From NCBI RefSeq assembly GCF_019285515.1, contig NZ_CP079095.1, positions 3,380,501 to 3,444,500 of the forward strand: a stretch of 64,000 nucleotides of DNA, written 5' to 3'. Under the pieces are notes generated by a model. The model searched no databases. It was not told the origin of the DNA and saw only the letters and a program-made list of their open reading frames with translations. The stretch comes from Methylococcus sp. Mc7 (GTDB lineage Bacteria > Pseudomonadota > Gammaproteobacteria > Methylococcales > Methylococcaceae). The number at the start of each line of letters is the position of its first letter. Position 1 is the first letter of the stretch. The translations under genes were made by a program, and so were the position numbers. Positions 45,387 to 54,829 of the stretch are shown here, piece after piece.

Positions 45387-46349
45387 CTACCGGCACGACT
45401 CGATCTGTTTCATCTGGCGAACCACGTTCTCCGCCATCCGGATCGAAGCGGCGTCGATCAGGCGCCCATCCAGGGATACCGCGCCTTTACCCTCCTTTGC
45501 CGCCAGCTCCATGGCTTCCAGGATGCGGTAGGCTCGGGTGACTTCCTTCTCCGTGGGCGTGAAGATTTCGTTGCACAGCGGAATCTGGGAGGGGTGGATC
45601 GCCCACTTCCCTTCGCAGCCCAGGGCTGCGGCGCGGCGGGCCGCGGCGCGGAAGCCTTCGGGATCGCTGAAGTCGCCGAAGGGGCCGTCGATGGGGCGAA
45701 GGCCGTAGGCGCGGCAGGCCGCGACCATGCGGGAAATGCCGAAATGCCATTGGTCGCCCCAGTGATAGGCGCGGGCGCCGGTCTCGTCGGGATCGGTCAG
45801 CATGCCGTAATCCGGATTGGCGCCGCCGATGTTGGTGGTGCGGGCGCGCACCGACGCCGCGTAGTCGGCCACGCCGAACACCATGGCCTCCATGCGCTCC
45901 GGGCAGGTGCGGGCGATTTCTTCCACGTTGGCCATGCCCATGGCCGTTTCGATCAGCACGTGGATGTTGATCGGCTTGAAGCCTTTATATGCTTCGATCT
46001 GGGAAAGCAGGGTCGCGACGAACCAGACATCCGAGGCGCAGCCCACTTTCGGAATCAGAATGGTGTCGAGCTTGTCGCCGCAGGATTCGACGATTTCAAC
46101 GAGGTCGCGGTAGGCGTAATGGGTGTCGAGGCCGTTGATGCGGATGGACACCGCGCATTTGGACCAATCGTAGGTATTGAGCGCCGAGACGATGTTCCTG
46201 CGCGCTTGTTCCTTGTCGTCCGGCGCAACCGCGTCTTCCAGGTCCAGAAAAACGATATCGGCGCCGGCTTCCGGCGCTTTCTCGAGCATGCGCGGATTGC
46301 TGCCCGGCACCGCGAGTTCGCTGCGGTGGAGACGGTTCTTGACAGCCAT
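45387..46349 (-). CDS. mcl: Malyl-CoA lyase (CitE-like superfamily)
   Basis: A 320-residue TIM-barrel lyase that splits malyl-CoA into acetyl-CoA and glyoxylate. Motifs include LAVPGSNPRMLEKAPEAGAD, FLDLEDAVAPDDK (metal and CoA site), IRINGLDT, HVLIETAMGMANVEEI and KWAIHPSQIP. The ATG at 46349 has AGAGG just upstream; the longer open frame to 46589 is not family-like. First gene of the mcl-mtkA-mtkB set, so these three supply the last two steps of the serine cycle. Confidence 0.93.
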   Translation of the reverse strand: MAVKNRLHRSELAVPGSNPRMLEKAPEAGADIVFLDLEDAVAPDDKEQARRNIVSALNTYDWSKCAVSIRINGLDTHYAYRDLVEIVESCGDKLDTILIPKVGCASDVWFVATLLSQIEAYKGFKPINIHVLIETAMGMANVEEIARTCPERMEAMVFGVADYAASVRARTTNIGGANPDYGMLTDPDETGARAYHWGDQWHFGISRMVAACRAYGLRPIDGPFGDFSDPEGFRAAARRAAALGCEGKWAIHPSQIPLCNEIFTPTEKEVTRAYRILEAMELAAKEGKGAVSLDGRLIDAASIRMAENVVRQMKQIESCR

Positions 46350-46834
46350 GTGACCTCTTGAATTCTTGATTGTATTAGGGGGTTGTATCTTGTGCGTAGT
46401 TCGTGTGCAACACCGCTTCGTGAGCGTGCGCCGCCGCTGAAGGAGCCGCGTAACGGCGGCCGGGAGGCACGGCATCGCGCATCTTCCGACGTTCGTTCGG
46501 GTTGTTTTAAGTCCGTACGCGGCAAATTTCGCATTATAAACCAGGCCATTGGGATTCACTAATATGGTGTTCCGGTAGCGATGTTCCATACTGCTTGCTG
46601 CACTAACCGCGCTGGAAATTGGGGAATGCCGGGCGGGGATGCGGCCGGGTTTTCCGGTAATTCTCGCGCCGGGACGGCTGTGGCGGAGGGGCGATGCTGA
46701 TTTGTGTCAACAAAATCGCACAAGGAGAATTGTTACCGTCCTGGATTTTTGCTAGCATCCTCTCGGCAAGCAACTAACTGTTGCTCCGGAACAACGCTTT
46801 ATCCAACTAACAATACTTTGTCGAGGGGACTTTC
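46350..46834. other. 485-bp divergent control region between mcl and the outer-membrane protein gene
   Basis: No credible gene. It contains the mcl ribosome site on the minus strand, a sigma-70-like promoter for the plus-strand outer-membrane protein (46730-46758), and a near-palindrome GTTGCTCCGGAACAAC (46780-46795) in its leader, followed by the repeated motif AACTAAC. I found no clear mcl promoter. Confidence 0.6.
46730..46758 (+). promoter_or_regulatory. Putative sigma-70 promoter of the outer-membrane protein gene
   Basis: TTGTTA (46730-46735) and TAGCAT (46753-46758) match the -35 and -10 consensus at 4 of 6 positions each, with an ideal 17-bp spacer. Transcription would start near 46765 and give a leader of about 70 nt that holds a near-palindrome and a GAGGGG ribosome site at 46823-46828. 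Confidence 0.5.
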
Positions 46835-47755
46835 ATGAATAAGGTCAAGAAATCGGGCGGCATGACCACGCTGCTCACCGCTTCGATCGCCGCCGCTCTC
46901 GCGCCCCAAGCTTCCATGGCTGCCAGCAAGCATCATGCCTCCTACCAGTCTTCGCTCGAGCGCCGGCTGGAAGTGATGGAACAGGAAATGCAGGCGCTGC
47001 GTGCCGAACTGGAAGCGTCGCGCGCAAAGACCGAAGCCGAAACCGCGGAAGCGAAGTCCGAAGCCAACCGGGCAGCCCAGCAAGTGCAGGCTCAGCAGGC
47101 CAAGGTGGACCAGAGCGCTGCCGAGCTGGCCAAGCATGAAGCCAAGAAAGACGACATGGTCTTCTTCCGCGGCGGTTGGGCGGCTATGAGCCATGCCCGC
47201 ACCAGCGAACTGCTGGTCAACAACAATCTCCTTTCGCCGAACAACTTCGGTTCCGACAAGGCCGGCTGGTATGTCGGCGCGGGTTTCGATCACCGCCTGA
47301 GCGACGACACCTTCGGCATCTCCGACGATCTGGCCCTCGACGCCGAGCTCATGTTCGATTACAAGAACTACGGTAGCGTCAACAACTCCTTCGTCAGCAG
47401 CGTGACGGGCACCCGGATGGAATCGCAGGTCACCATGTTCTCGCTGTACGCTTCGCCGAAGCTGAAATACACCGGCATCGAAGGATTCCGTCCCTGGATC
47501 GTGCCGTTCGGTCTGGCCGTCAACGTGATCAGCCCGCCGTCCAGCGGCATCACCGTGCTGAATCCGGGTCTGATGCTGGGCACCGGTCTGGAGTACAACA
47601 TCTTCAAGAACCTGTGGGTGGGTGCCGATTTCCGCTACACCTTCACCGGCGGCGACCTGAATTACAGCGTCAGGACGAACAACGGCAAGACCATCCTGAA
47701 CAGCACCGATACGGACAACTACACCGCCGGTGCCTACGTCGGTATCGGCTTCTGA
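46835..47755 (+). CDS. Outer-membrane beta-barrel protein with N-terminal coiled coil
   Basis: A 306-residue exported protein: signal peptide ending near residue 30 (QASMAA), a highly charged Ala/Glu/Gln coiled coil from about 37 to 105, and a beta-barrel of alternating aromatic strands that ends in VGIGF with the C-terminal Phe recognised by the BAM complex. The coil may trimerise or reach the peptidoglycan. The strong ribosome site, recognisable promoter and terminator suggest high, monocistronic expression. Family not identified; a porin or OmpA-like surface protein is possible. Only 2-3 barrel features are certain without a structure prediction. Confidence 0.85.
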   Translation: MNKVKKSGGMTTLLTASIAAALAPQASMAASKHHASYQSSLERRLEVMEQEMQALRAELEASRAKTEAETAEAKSEANRAAQQVQAQQAKVDQSAAELAKHEAKKDDMVFFRGGWAAMSHARTSELLVNNNLLSPNNFGSDKAGWYVGAGFDHRLSDDTFGISDDLALDAELMFDYKNYGSVNNSFVSSVTGTRMESQVTMFSLYASPKLKYTGIEGFRPWIVPFGLAVNVISPPSSGITVLNPGLMLGTGLEYNIFKNLWVGADFRYTFTGGDLNYSVRTNNGKTILNSTDTDNYTAGAYVGIGF

Positions 47756-47790
47756 TGGGCGTGACAGCCCGTCAGGCCTGAAGCCGGCCG

Positions 47791-47824
47791 AAAGGGGGGG
47801 ATCTTAGATCCCCCTTTTTCTTTT
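47791..47824 (+). terminator. Strong Rho-independent terminator after the outer-membrane protein gene
   Basis: AAAGGGGG...GATC pairs with GATCCCCCTTT around the loop TTA, followed by TTCTTTT. It lies 36 bp after the stop and supports monocistronic expression of the outer-membrane protein. Confidence 0.9.
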
Positions 47825-47864
47825 CCGGCCGCCATACTTTCTGCGGCCTGCTTGCAGATACGCA

Positions 47865-48815
47865 ATGAAACCGCTTTACCCCCCGATCGAACCCTACGCT
47901 TTCCACCGCTTCGGCGTCGGGAGCGGACATGAGATCTATGTGGAGGAATGCGGCAACCCCTTAGGTATTCCCGCGGTGTTTCTGCACGGGGGGCCGGGTT
48001 CCGGCTGCAGAAGCCATCATCGCTCGTTTTTCGACCCGAAACGTTATCGCGTGATACTCGTCGATCAACGGGGCTGCGGGCGGTCGATTCCGCATGGCGC
48101 ACTTCGGAACAACACGACCCGGCATCTGCTCCGCGACCTCGACTCGATCCGGACGCGCCTGAATGTCCCGAAGTGGCTGCTTTTCGGCGGCTCCTGGGGA
48201 GCGGCTCTGGCGTTGCTGTATGCGCAAGCGTTCCCGGAACGGGTCAGCGGGCTGGTTCTACGGGGCAGTTTCCTGGCGCGTAAGCGCGATGTGGACTGGT
48301 TCGTGCGCGATGGCGCCAGCCGGTTCCATCCCGAAGCCTGGCAACGGTTCATCGACAATTTCGATTCCAAGGAGTGCGCCGATCCGGTTCGGGCCATCCA
48401 CCGTCGCGTCAACGGCGCCGACGAGTTGGAACAGCGGCGAATGGCAAAGGAATGGTGGCTATGGAGCACCCGCGTCACGCTGGGTCACGCGTTCACTCCG
48501 GCGGATGATGATTCCCTCCCCGTCGGGGCCCTGGCGCAGTGCCGTATCGAACTGCATTATGCGGCGGCCCGCTATTTCATCAGGAAAGGGCAGATTCTCG
48601 AAGATTGTCCGAAGATTTCCCATCTTCCCGCGACCATCGTTCACGGCCAGCAGGACCTGGTCTGTCCACCCGAGGCGGCCTGGTTGCTGCATCGGGCGTT
48701 GCCGCGATCCGAGCTGACGATCCTGCCGAACTCGGGCCATCTCGCCCAGGGCGAGGAAATGATCGATGCGCTGGTGAGATCGTTGGATAGCATGGCGGAA
48801 AGGCTGGGGAGCTGA
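47865..48815 (+). CDS. pip: Proline iminopeptidase
   Basis: A 316-residue alpha/beta hydrolase that releases N-terminal proline from peptides. Motifs: FLHGGPGSGC (oxyanion HGGPG), DQRGCGRS, nucleophile Ser in GGSWGAALAL and a C-terminal His in NSGHLAQ. It matches the typical bacterial Pip length and order of motifs. It begins 41 bp after the terminator and is followed after 77 bp by hldE. Confidence 0.93.
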   Translation: MKPLYPPIEPYAFHRFGVGSGHEIYVEECGNPLGIPAVFLHGGPGSGCRSHHRSFFDPKRYRVILVDQRGCGRSIPHGALRNNTTRHLLRDLDSIRTRLNVPKWLLFGGSWGAALALLYAQAFPERVSGLVLRGSFLARKRDVDWFVRDGASRFHPEAWQRFIDNFDSKECADPVRAIHRRVNGADELEQRRMAKEWWLWSTRVTLGHAFTPADDDSLPVGALAQCRIELHYAAARYFIRKGQILEDCPKISHLPATIVHGQQDLVCPPEAAWLLHRALPRSELTILPNSGHLAQGEEMIDALVRSLDSMAERLGS

Positions 48816-48892
48816 TTTCCCCCCGATCGCGCGCGGCGCATCCCGGTGTGTCGCTATGGTATTCTAGGCACCTTTCTTGTTCTCCCCATCCA

Positions 48893-50314
48893 ATGATCCT
48901 CCCCGACTTCAGCCTCGCCCGCGTATTGGTTGTCGGAGACCTCATGCTCGACCGCTACTGGTTCGGCGGAGCTTCCCGCATTTCGCCGGAGGCGCCGGTG
49001 CCGGTCGTGCGGGTGGAAAACTCACAGGAGCGGATAGGCGGTGCCGGGAACGTGGCGCTCAATCTGGCGGCGTTGGGGGGCGCGGTCGATCTGCTGGGCT
49101 ACGCGGGCCAGGACGAGGCCGCTGATGTGTTGGCGAGCCTCCTGACCGCGGCGGGCATCCGCAGCCACATCGAACGTAGTCCCACGGTCGCCACGGTCAC
49201 CAAGCTGCGCGTCGTCAGCCGGCAGCAGCAGCTCATTCGGCTGGATTTCGAGGACGGCTTCGGCCATCTCGATCCGGCTCCCCTGGTCACGCGGTTCCGT
49301 GCGCTGCTGGACGAGACCGGTGTGGTCGTGCTTTCCGACTATGCCAAGGGAACTCTGGCCTCCGTGCAGGAGTTCATCGCGGCCTCGCGGCGGGTTGGCA
49401 AGCCGGTTCTGGTCGACCCCAAGGGGCGGGATTTCGAGCGCTATCGGGGCGCGACGCTGTTGACCCCCAACCTTTCCGAATTCGAGGCCGTGGTCGGCGC
49501 GTGCAGCGACGATGCGGAAATCGAACGCAAAGGCCTGGAATTGATGGCGCGGCTGGATCTCGAAGCCCTGCTGGTGACCCGGGGCGAGCACGGCATGAGC
49601 CTGCTGAGACCGGCGGCGGGAGCGCTGCACCTTCCAGCGCATGGCAAGGAGGTATACGACGTGACCGGCGCGGGCGACACGGTCATCTCGGTGCTCGCCG
49701 CTGCCCTCGCCGTCGGCAGGCCGCTAGCCGATGCGGTGGCTCTGGCGAACCTGGCCGCAGGCATCGTGGTCGGCAAGCTTGGAACGGCGTCGGTTTCGCC
49801 CGAGGAACTGGCCATTGCGATTCACGGCCAGCGGGCGCCCCGGCGGGGAGCGATCACCCTGGCGGAGCTGCTGGATGTGCTCGATCCCTTGCGGAGCGCC
49901 GGCGAGCGGATCGTGGTCACGAACGGTTGTTTCGACCTGCTGCATCCCGGTCATGTGCATTATCTGGAGCAGGCCCGTGCCCTGGGCGACCGCCTGGTCG
50001 TGCTGGTCAACGGCGACGGCTCGGTGCGCAGGCTGAAAGGGGTGGGCCGCCCGGTCAATCCGCTGGCGCATCGGATGGCCATGCTGGCTGCGCTGGAGAG
50101 CGTCGACTGGGTCGTGGCATTCGACGGGGATACACCGCGCGATGAAATCTGCGCCATCCGTCCCGACGTCCTGGTCAAGGGCGGCGACTACGCCGATATC
50201 ACCGCGATCGCCGGCCACGATTGCGTCCTGGCGGCCGGCGGCGAGGTGAGGACACTCGGCTTCGTCGAAGGCCATTCGACCACCCGCCTCATCGAAACCA
50301 TCCGCAATGCCTGA
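48893..50314 (+). CDS. hldE: Bifunctional heptose-7-phosphate kinase / heptose-1-phosphate adenylyltransferase
   Basis: A 473-residue enzyme for ADP-heptose, the precursor of the LPS inner core. The N-terminal PfkB-type kinase domain starts VLVVGDLMLDRYWFG and has the GAGDT phosphate loop (DVTGAGDTVIS); the C-terminal nucleotidyltransferase domain starts IVVTNGCFDLLHPGHVHYL with the HxGH motif. The ATG at 48893 fits the family; an upstream in-frame start does not. It is followed after 11 bp by dnaB. Confidence 0.96.
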   Translation: MILPDFSLARVLVVGDLMLDRYWFGGASRISPEAPVPVVRVENSQERIGGAGNVALNLAALGGAVDLLGYAGQDEAADVLASLLTAAGIRSHIERSPTVATVTKLRVVSRQQQLIRLDFEDGFGHLDPAPLVTRFRALLDETGVVVLSDYAKGTLASVQEFIAASRRVGKPVLVDPKGRDFERYRGATLLTPNLSEFEAVVGACSDDAEIERKGLELMARLDLEALLVTRGEHGMSLLRPAAGALHLPAHGKEVYDVTGAGDTVISVLAAALAVGRPLADAVALANLAAGIVVGKLGTASVSPEELAIAIHGQRAPRRGAITLAELLDVLDPLRSAGERIVVTNGCFDLLHPGHVHYLEQARALGDRLVVLVNGDGSVRRLKGVGRPVNPLAHRMAMLAALESVDWVVAFDGDTPRDEICAIRPDVLVKGGDYADITAIAGHDCVLAAGGEVRTLGFVEGHSTTRLIETIRNA

Positions 50315-50325
50315 TTGAACTCAAG

Positions 50326-51711
50326 ATGTCCGATTACGCCCGATCGATCGACAAGCGCGTGGAAGCGCTCAAGGTACCGCCCCACTCGATCCAGGCCGAA
50401 CAGGCGGTGCTGGGCGGCCTGTTGCTCGACAACCAGACCTGGGACGTCGTCGCCGACCGCATCGTCGAGGAGGACTTTTACCGGCGCGACCATCGCCTGA
50501 TTTTCCGGGCGATCCGCCAGCTTTCCGAGCGGCAGGCGCCGTTCGACGTCGTCACGCTGTCGGAAGTGCTGGAGAAAACGGGTGAGTTGGAGGAGGCCGG
50601 CGGTCTGGCCTATCTCGCCGTCCTGGCGCGGGAAACCCCGAGCGCCGCCAACATCTCCGCCTATGCCGACATCGTGCGCGAGCGCGCCGTGCTGCGCCAG
50701 CTCATCCACGTCGGCACCGAAATCGCCGATTCGGCCTATCAGCCCGAAGGGCGCGGCATGAGCGACCTGCTCGAACATGCCGAGCAGCGCGTGTTCCAGA
50801 TCGCCGACCAGCGCCAACGCGGCAGCGCCGGTTTCAAGCCGATCAAGAGCTTGCTGGTCGCAGCCGTCGACCGCATCGAGATGCTGTTCCAGAAGGAGGG
50901 GCACATCACCGGCGCGAGCACGGGATTCGCCGATTTCGACGACATGACCTCGGGCTTGCAGCAGTCGGACCTCATCATCATCGCCGGCCGGCCGTCCATG
51001 GGCAAAACCACGTTTGCGATGAACATCGCCGAAAACGTGGCGATCAAGGAAGGCTTGCCGGTCGCGGTGTTCAGCATGGAAATGCCCGGCGAGCAGCTGG
51101 CCATGCGCATGATGTCCTCACTCGGTCGCATCGACCAGCACCGGGTCCGCACCGGCAAACTGGAGGACGACGAATGGCCGCGCATGACCTCCGCCATCAA
51201 CATCCTGGCCGAAACCAAGCTCTTCATCGACGACACGCCGGCTTTGTCTCCCACCGAAGTCAGGGCCCGCTGCCGCCGGCTGGCGCGCGAGAACGGCCAG
51301 CTCGGGCTGGTGGTGCTGGATTACCTGCAGCTCATGCAATGCTCGGGCGGTGAGAACCGGGTCGCCGAAATTTCGGAAATCTCCCGCTCGCTCAAGGCCT
51401 TGGCAAAGGAGCTGAACGTGCCGGTGATCGCCCTTTCCCAGCTCAACCGCAACCTGGAGCAACGGCCCAACAAGCGGCCGGTGCCGTCCGACCTGCGCGA
51501 ATCGGGCTCGATCGAGCAGGACGCCGACATCATCGTGTTCATCTACCGCGACGAGGTCTACCATCCCGACAGCGCCGACAAGGGCACGGCGGAAATCATC
51601 ATCGCCAAGCAGCGCAACGGCCCGATCGGCACGGTGCGGATGACCTTCCTGGGCCAGTACACGCGTTTCGAGAACTTCATCGCCGATCCCTATTCCAGCG
51701 AGGGGTACTGA
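50326..51711 (+). CDS. dnaB: Replicative DNA helicase DnaB
   Basis: A 461-residue hexameric helicase. The N-terminal DnaB domain starts [19 protein letters not shown]; the RecA-like C-terminal domain has Walker A GRPSMGKT, Walker [11 protein letters not shown] and the SQLNR segment. No intein is present, and the length is standard. The ATG at 50326 is 11 bp after the hldE stop, and alr follows after 4 bp, so hldE-dnaB-alr look like one transcript; dnaB-alr is common in this class. Confidence 0.97.
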   Translation: MSDYARSIDKRVEALKVPPHSIQAEQAVLGGLLLDNQTWDVVADRIVEEDFYRRDHRLIFRAIRQLSERQAPFDVVTLSEVLEKTGELEEAGGLAYLAVLARETPSAANISAYADIVRERAVLRQLIHVGTEIADSAYQPEGRGMSDLLEHAEQRVFQIADQRQRGSAGFKPIKSLLVAAVDRIEMLFQKEGHITGASTGFADFDDMTSGLQQSDLIIIAGRPSMGKTTFAMNIAENVAIKEGLPVAVFSMEMPGEQLAMRMMSSLGRIDQHRVRTGKLEDDEWPRMTSAINILAETKLFIDDTPALSPTEVRARCRRLARENGQLGLVVLDYLQLMQCSGGENRVAEISEISRSLKALAKELNVPVIALSQLNRNLEQRPNKRPVPSDLRESGSIEQDADIIVFIYRDEVYHPDSADKGTAEIIIAKQRNGPIGTVRMTFLGQYTRFENFIADPYSSEGY

Positions 51712-51715
51712 AGGC

Positions 51716-52795
51716 ATGGTGCCCGCAGCCCGTGCCGTCCTGGACATGGCGGCCTTCGCCCACAATTTCGCCTGGATTCGCACCGCCGTGCCGGATTCGA
51801 AAATCATGGCTGTCGTCAAGGCCAACGCCTACGGGCACGGCCTGGTCCGGGCCGCAAGAGCGCTGCCGGCGGCGGATGCGTTCGCCGTGGCGCGGGTGGA
51901 GGAGGGCGTCGTCCTGCGCCAGGCGGGCATCACTCAACGCATCGCCGTGCTGCAGGGTTACACCGACGAGGAAGGGATGAGGCTGAGCGCCCGCCACGGT
52001 CTCGAACCGGTGATCCATTCCGGCTTTCAGCTCGATCTCTTGGAGCGGCTGGATATCTCCGCCGCGATCGGGGTGTGGCTCAAGGCGGACAGCGGGATGC
52101 ATCGGCTGGGTTTGGGCGAAGAGGAGTTCGGCCGTGCGCGGACGCGGCTGGCACGGATGAAGCAGGTGCGCCAGCCGGTGCCCGTCATGACCCATCTGGC
52201 CAACGCCGACGTCACCGATGACCCGGCCACCGAAATCCAGCTCCGCTGCTTCGGCCGGATGGCGGGCGATCACGGCGAGTTCAGCGTCGCCAACTCGGCG
52301 GGTCTCATGGCCTGGGAGGCGGCCCGCAGCGCCTGGGTCCGGCCCGGCATCCTGCTTTACGGCGTGTCTCCGTTTCCCGGACGGACCGGGCCGGAAGAAG
52401 GCTTGAGGCCAGTCATGACCCTGCAGAGCCGGCTGATCGCGATCAAGCACCTGAAAACCGGCGATGCGGTCGGCTATGGCGGCGATTTCATCTGCCACCG
52501 CCCGACCCGCATGGGCATCGCGGCCATAGGTTATGGTGACGGCTACCCCCGCCGCGCGGCCACCGGCACACCGGTGCTGGTCCGGGGCAGGCGCGTGCCG
52601 CTGATTGGGCGGGTCTCCATGGACATGATATCGATCGATCTGACCGACTGTCCGGCGGCGGAAATTGGCGACACGGTGACGCTATGGGGACGGGGGCTGC
52701 CGGTGGAGGAAATCGCGCTTCATGCCGACACCATTCCCTACGTGCTGTTGTGCAACGTCACCCAGCGGGTGAACATGGTGGAGACCGCCGCCTGA
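51716..52795 (+). CDS. alr: Alanine racemase
   Basis: A 359-residue PLP enzyme that makes D-alanine for peptidoglycan. The PLP-binding Lys is K35 in [11 protein letters not shown], and the second catalytic Tyr lies in [12 protein letters not shown]. Standard length. It starts 4 bp after the dnaB stop and ends 13 bp before a convergent gene; no terminator hairpin is clear in that gap. Confidence 0.96.
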   Translation: MVPAARAVLDMAAFAHNFAWIRTAVPDSKIMAVVKANAYGHGLVRAARALPAADAFAVARVEEGVVLRQAGITQRIAVLQGYTDEEGMRLSARHGLEPVIHSGFQLDLLERLDISAAIGVWLKADSGMHRLGLGEEEFGRARTRLARMKQVRQPVPVMTHLANADVTDDPATEIQLRCFGRMAGDHGEFSVANSAGLMAWEAARSAWVRPGILLYGVSPFPGRTGPEEGLRPVMTLQSRLIAIKHLKTGDAVGYGGDFICHRPTRMGIAAIGYGDGYPRRAATGTPVLVRGRRVPLIGRVSMDMISIDLTDCPAAEIGDTVTLWGRGLPVEEIALHADTIPYVLLCNVTQRVNMVETAA

Positions 52796-52808
52796 AGCGC
52801 CGGGCCGG

Positions 52809-53333
52809 CTATTGTTTCTTGGCGATGGCGAAAACCAGCGTGGCGCCCCCCTGGTCGGCCGAAGTGCTGGTGCCTTCGCGCCGGGTGAACATGAATTCCT
52901 TGCCGCCGTTCACCAGCACGAAAAACGTCTGAAAGGATTTCCCGCCCAGCACCGCATCGACCTTCCCGGTGCCGTCGAGATAGACCTCGTAGGTGCAATC
53001 GGACGTATCCTGGGTGACCGCCGCCTCGAGGCCGGCCTTGTTGGCCATGCTGTGGATGCTGCAATGGCCATCGCCGTCGAATCGGAACACACCTACGCGG
53101 ATGGCGATCGCGCCGGTGGTGAGCTTGGAGGCGGCGTCGAAATCGGCGCCGAAGTAGCCTTGCGCCGCGAAGCCGTAACTGCCTTTCAGCCGCTTGTTCG
53201 CCAGGGTTTTTCCTTCGTCGTTGTACTCGAAGGCCGGGGCCACGCCTGGGCCGAGCGCGAACAGAACGCTTGCGGTCAAGACGACGGTGGAGAGGAATTT
53301 CGAAAAGCCGGGTGTTTGTGTTTTCGTGATCAT
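52809..53333 (-). CDS. Predicted secreted protein of unknown function
   Basis: A 174-residue protein with a signal peptide (FLSTVVLTASVLFALGPGVAPA) and a small beta-rich mature domain of about 140 residues. It contains LKGSYGFAAQGYF, FDGDGHCSIHSM, SDCTYEVYLDGTG and an ending EFMFTRREGTS; the two Cys could pair. The GSYGF and FDGDG segments recall small secreted barrels seen in many Proteobacteria, but I cannot name a family. The ATG at 53333 is preferred to a TTG 12 bp upstream. Convergent with alr. Confidence 0.72.
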   Translation of the reverse strand: MITKTQTPGFSKFLSTVVLTASVLFALGPGVAPAFEYNDEGKTLANKRLKGSYGFAAQGYFGADFDAASKLTTGAIAIRVGVFRFDGDGHCSIHSMANKAGLEAAVTQDTSDCTYEVYLDGTGKVDAVLGGKSFQTFFVLVNGGKEFMFTRREGTSTSADQGGATLVFAIAKKQ

Positions 53334-53518
53334 CGAATGCAGCAAGCAGAGCGGACGTGATTGTCAAATCCGGAGAAATGCAAGTTCGCTGCCACGGACA
53401 ATCACAAGGAATACAATGGCTCAGGATGGGAGATCATCGAAAAGTTGAGTGATATGCCTCGATGACTGTTTGAAATCACACAGCGTGCAATCGGCCGCAC
53501 TGAGCGTCGCAACGGACG

Positions 53519-54829
53519 TCAGCGCAGCTTTCCCATCTGGTAATCCAGCTCGGCGCAGCGCATCTGATATTCGATGCGGGCCTCGATTTCGTCGATGGCG
53601 CCGCGCGTGAAATTGAGCTGGGCCTGAGTCAGTTCTACGATGGAGCTCAATCCCATCTGATAGCGCGACTGTGCCAATTGGAACGATTTGGTGGTTTCCA
53701 GAAACTGCTGGTGAGCGGGCGGCATCCGTTCGAACGCGGTTTTCGCCGCCATCCAAGCCACCCGGACATCGCGCAGAATGTTGTTTTCCGCATCGGTCAG
53801 TCCGTGGGCTGCGGCTTGGTATTCTTTTCTCGCCTTGTTTTCGCGAGCCTCCAGGGCAAAGCCTTCGAAAACCGGGACATCGATGAGGAGGCCGCCGATG
53901 ACATTGAATTTCGGATACTTGCCCGCCTCGATGTTGACCCAGGGCATGTAGTTGATGTCGCCCACCAGCTCGATCTTCGGACGGGCCGCGGCTTTTTCCG
54001 CTTCCGCGAACTTTTCCGCGGCCTGCAATTGCAGCCGCAGGGTGCGCAGATCAGGCCTCAAATAAAGCGCCTCGGTGACTGCGGCTTCCAGCTTTCCGAT
54101 GGGCGAGGGCAGGGGTTCCTCCCGCACGTCGAAAATTTCTTCGTCGCGGCTGCCCATGGCGGTGGAAAGCACGGCGCGGGCCGAAGCCAGATCGTTCTGG
54201 GCCTTGAGCAGCAACATCTGGGCGTCGCTCTGGTTGACTTCGGCGAAGCTGACGTCCAGAGCAGATTTGAGGCCGGATGCGGTCAGTGCCTTGATCTGCT
54301 TTAGATTGAGTTCCCGTTTCGCGAGGGTGTCCTCGGCCACTTTCAGCACTTCCTGCGCTTGGACCATCTGAAAGTAGGCAGCGGTCACCAACAGTATGAT
54401 CTGGGCTTCATTAGCGGCCCGGTTTTCATCGCTGGCCTTGGCGTTCAGTTCGGCGCTGGCCACCAGGTTGGAGGTGCGGCCGAAATCATAGATCAGTTGC
54501 TTCAGGTAGGCGCCGGTCGCGGCCCGCGATGCAACAGGCGGCGGCGCCAAGCCATAGCCGGCGGCCAACCGTGCCGGGGCATTCTTCGAACTGTTGGAAA
54601 TCGCTCCGACCGTCTGCTGGGTGATATGGGGGAGGTAGGCAGCTCTGGCCTGGATGACGGCCTCCTGCGATGCCTGGGCCTGGAGGTCGGCAACCTGGAT
54701 ACGGGGGTGGTTGGCGCGGGCGACGTCCTGCGCTTCCCGGAGCGACAGGGTGCGGGCGCTTGCGGGGCCGGCGGCGCATTCCAGCAGCAGTGCCAAGGCA
54801 GCGAGCAGATTGCGCCGGTCGGGTCTCAT
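53519..54829 (-). CDS. TolC-family outer-membrane efflux channel
   Basis: A 436-residue outer-membrane factor. A signal peptide (ALALLLECAAGPASA) leads to the two repeated helical OEP domains (SLREAQDVARANHPRIQ and later TEALYLRPDLRTLRLQLQ). The start overlaps the pump stop by 4 bp. It is the last gene of an adaptor-pump-channel operon and completes a tripartite export machine. The ATG at 54829 is chosen because upstream sequence in this frame lies inside the pump gene. Confidence 0.92.
   Translation of the reverse strand: MRPDRRNLLAALALLLECAAGPASARTLSLREAQDVARANHPRIQVADLQAQASQEAVIQARAAYLPHITQQTVGAISNSSKNAPARLAAGYGLAPPPVASRAATGAYLKQLIYDFGRTSNLVASAELNAKASDENRAANEAQIILLVTAAYFQMVQAQEVLKVAEDTLAKRELNLKQIKALTASGLKSALDVSFAEVNQSDAQMLLLKAQNDLASARAVLSTAMGSRDEEIFDVREEPLPSPIGKLEAAVTEALYLRPDLRTLRLQLQAAEKFAEAEKAAARPKIELVGDINYMPWVNIEAGKYPKFNVIGGLLIDVPVFEGFALEARENKARKEYQAAAHGLTDAENNILRDVRVAWMAAKTAFERMPPAHQQFLETTKSFQLAQSRYQMGLSSIVELTQAQLNFTRGAIDEIEARIEYQMRCAELDYQMGKLR

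Noticed and set aside
46370-46410. Promoter for mcl on the minus strand (TTGCAC ... TACAAC)
   Set aside because: The -35 match is only three bases and other combinations are as good; not reported as a feature.
46350-46589. Extended N-terminus of malyl-CoA lyase (80 more codons upstream)
   Set aside because: The added residues do not resemble the family, and a good ribosome site precedes ATG 46349.
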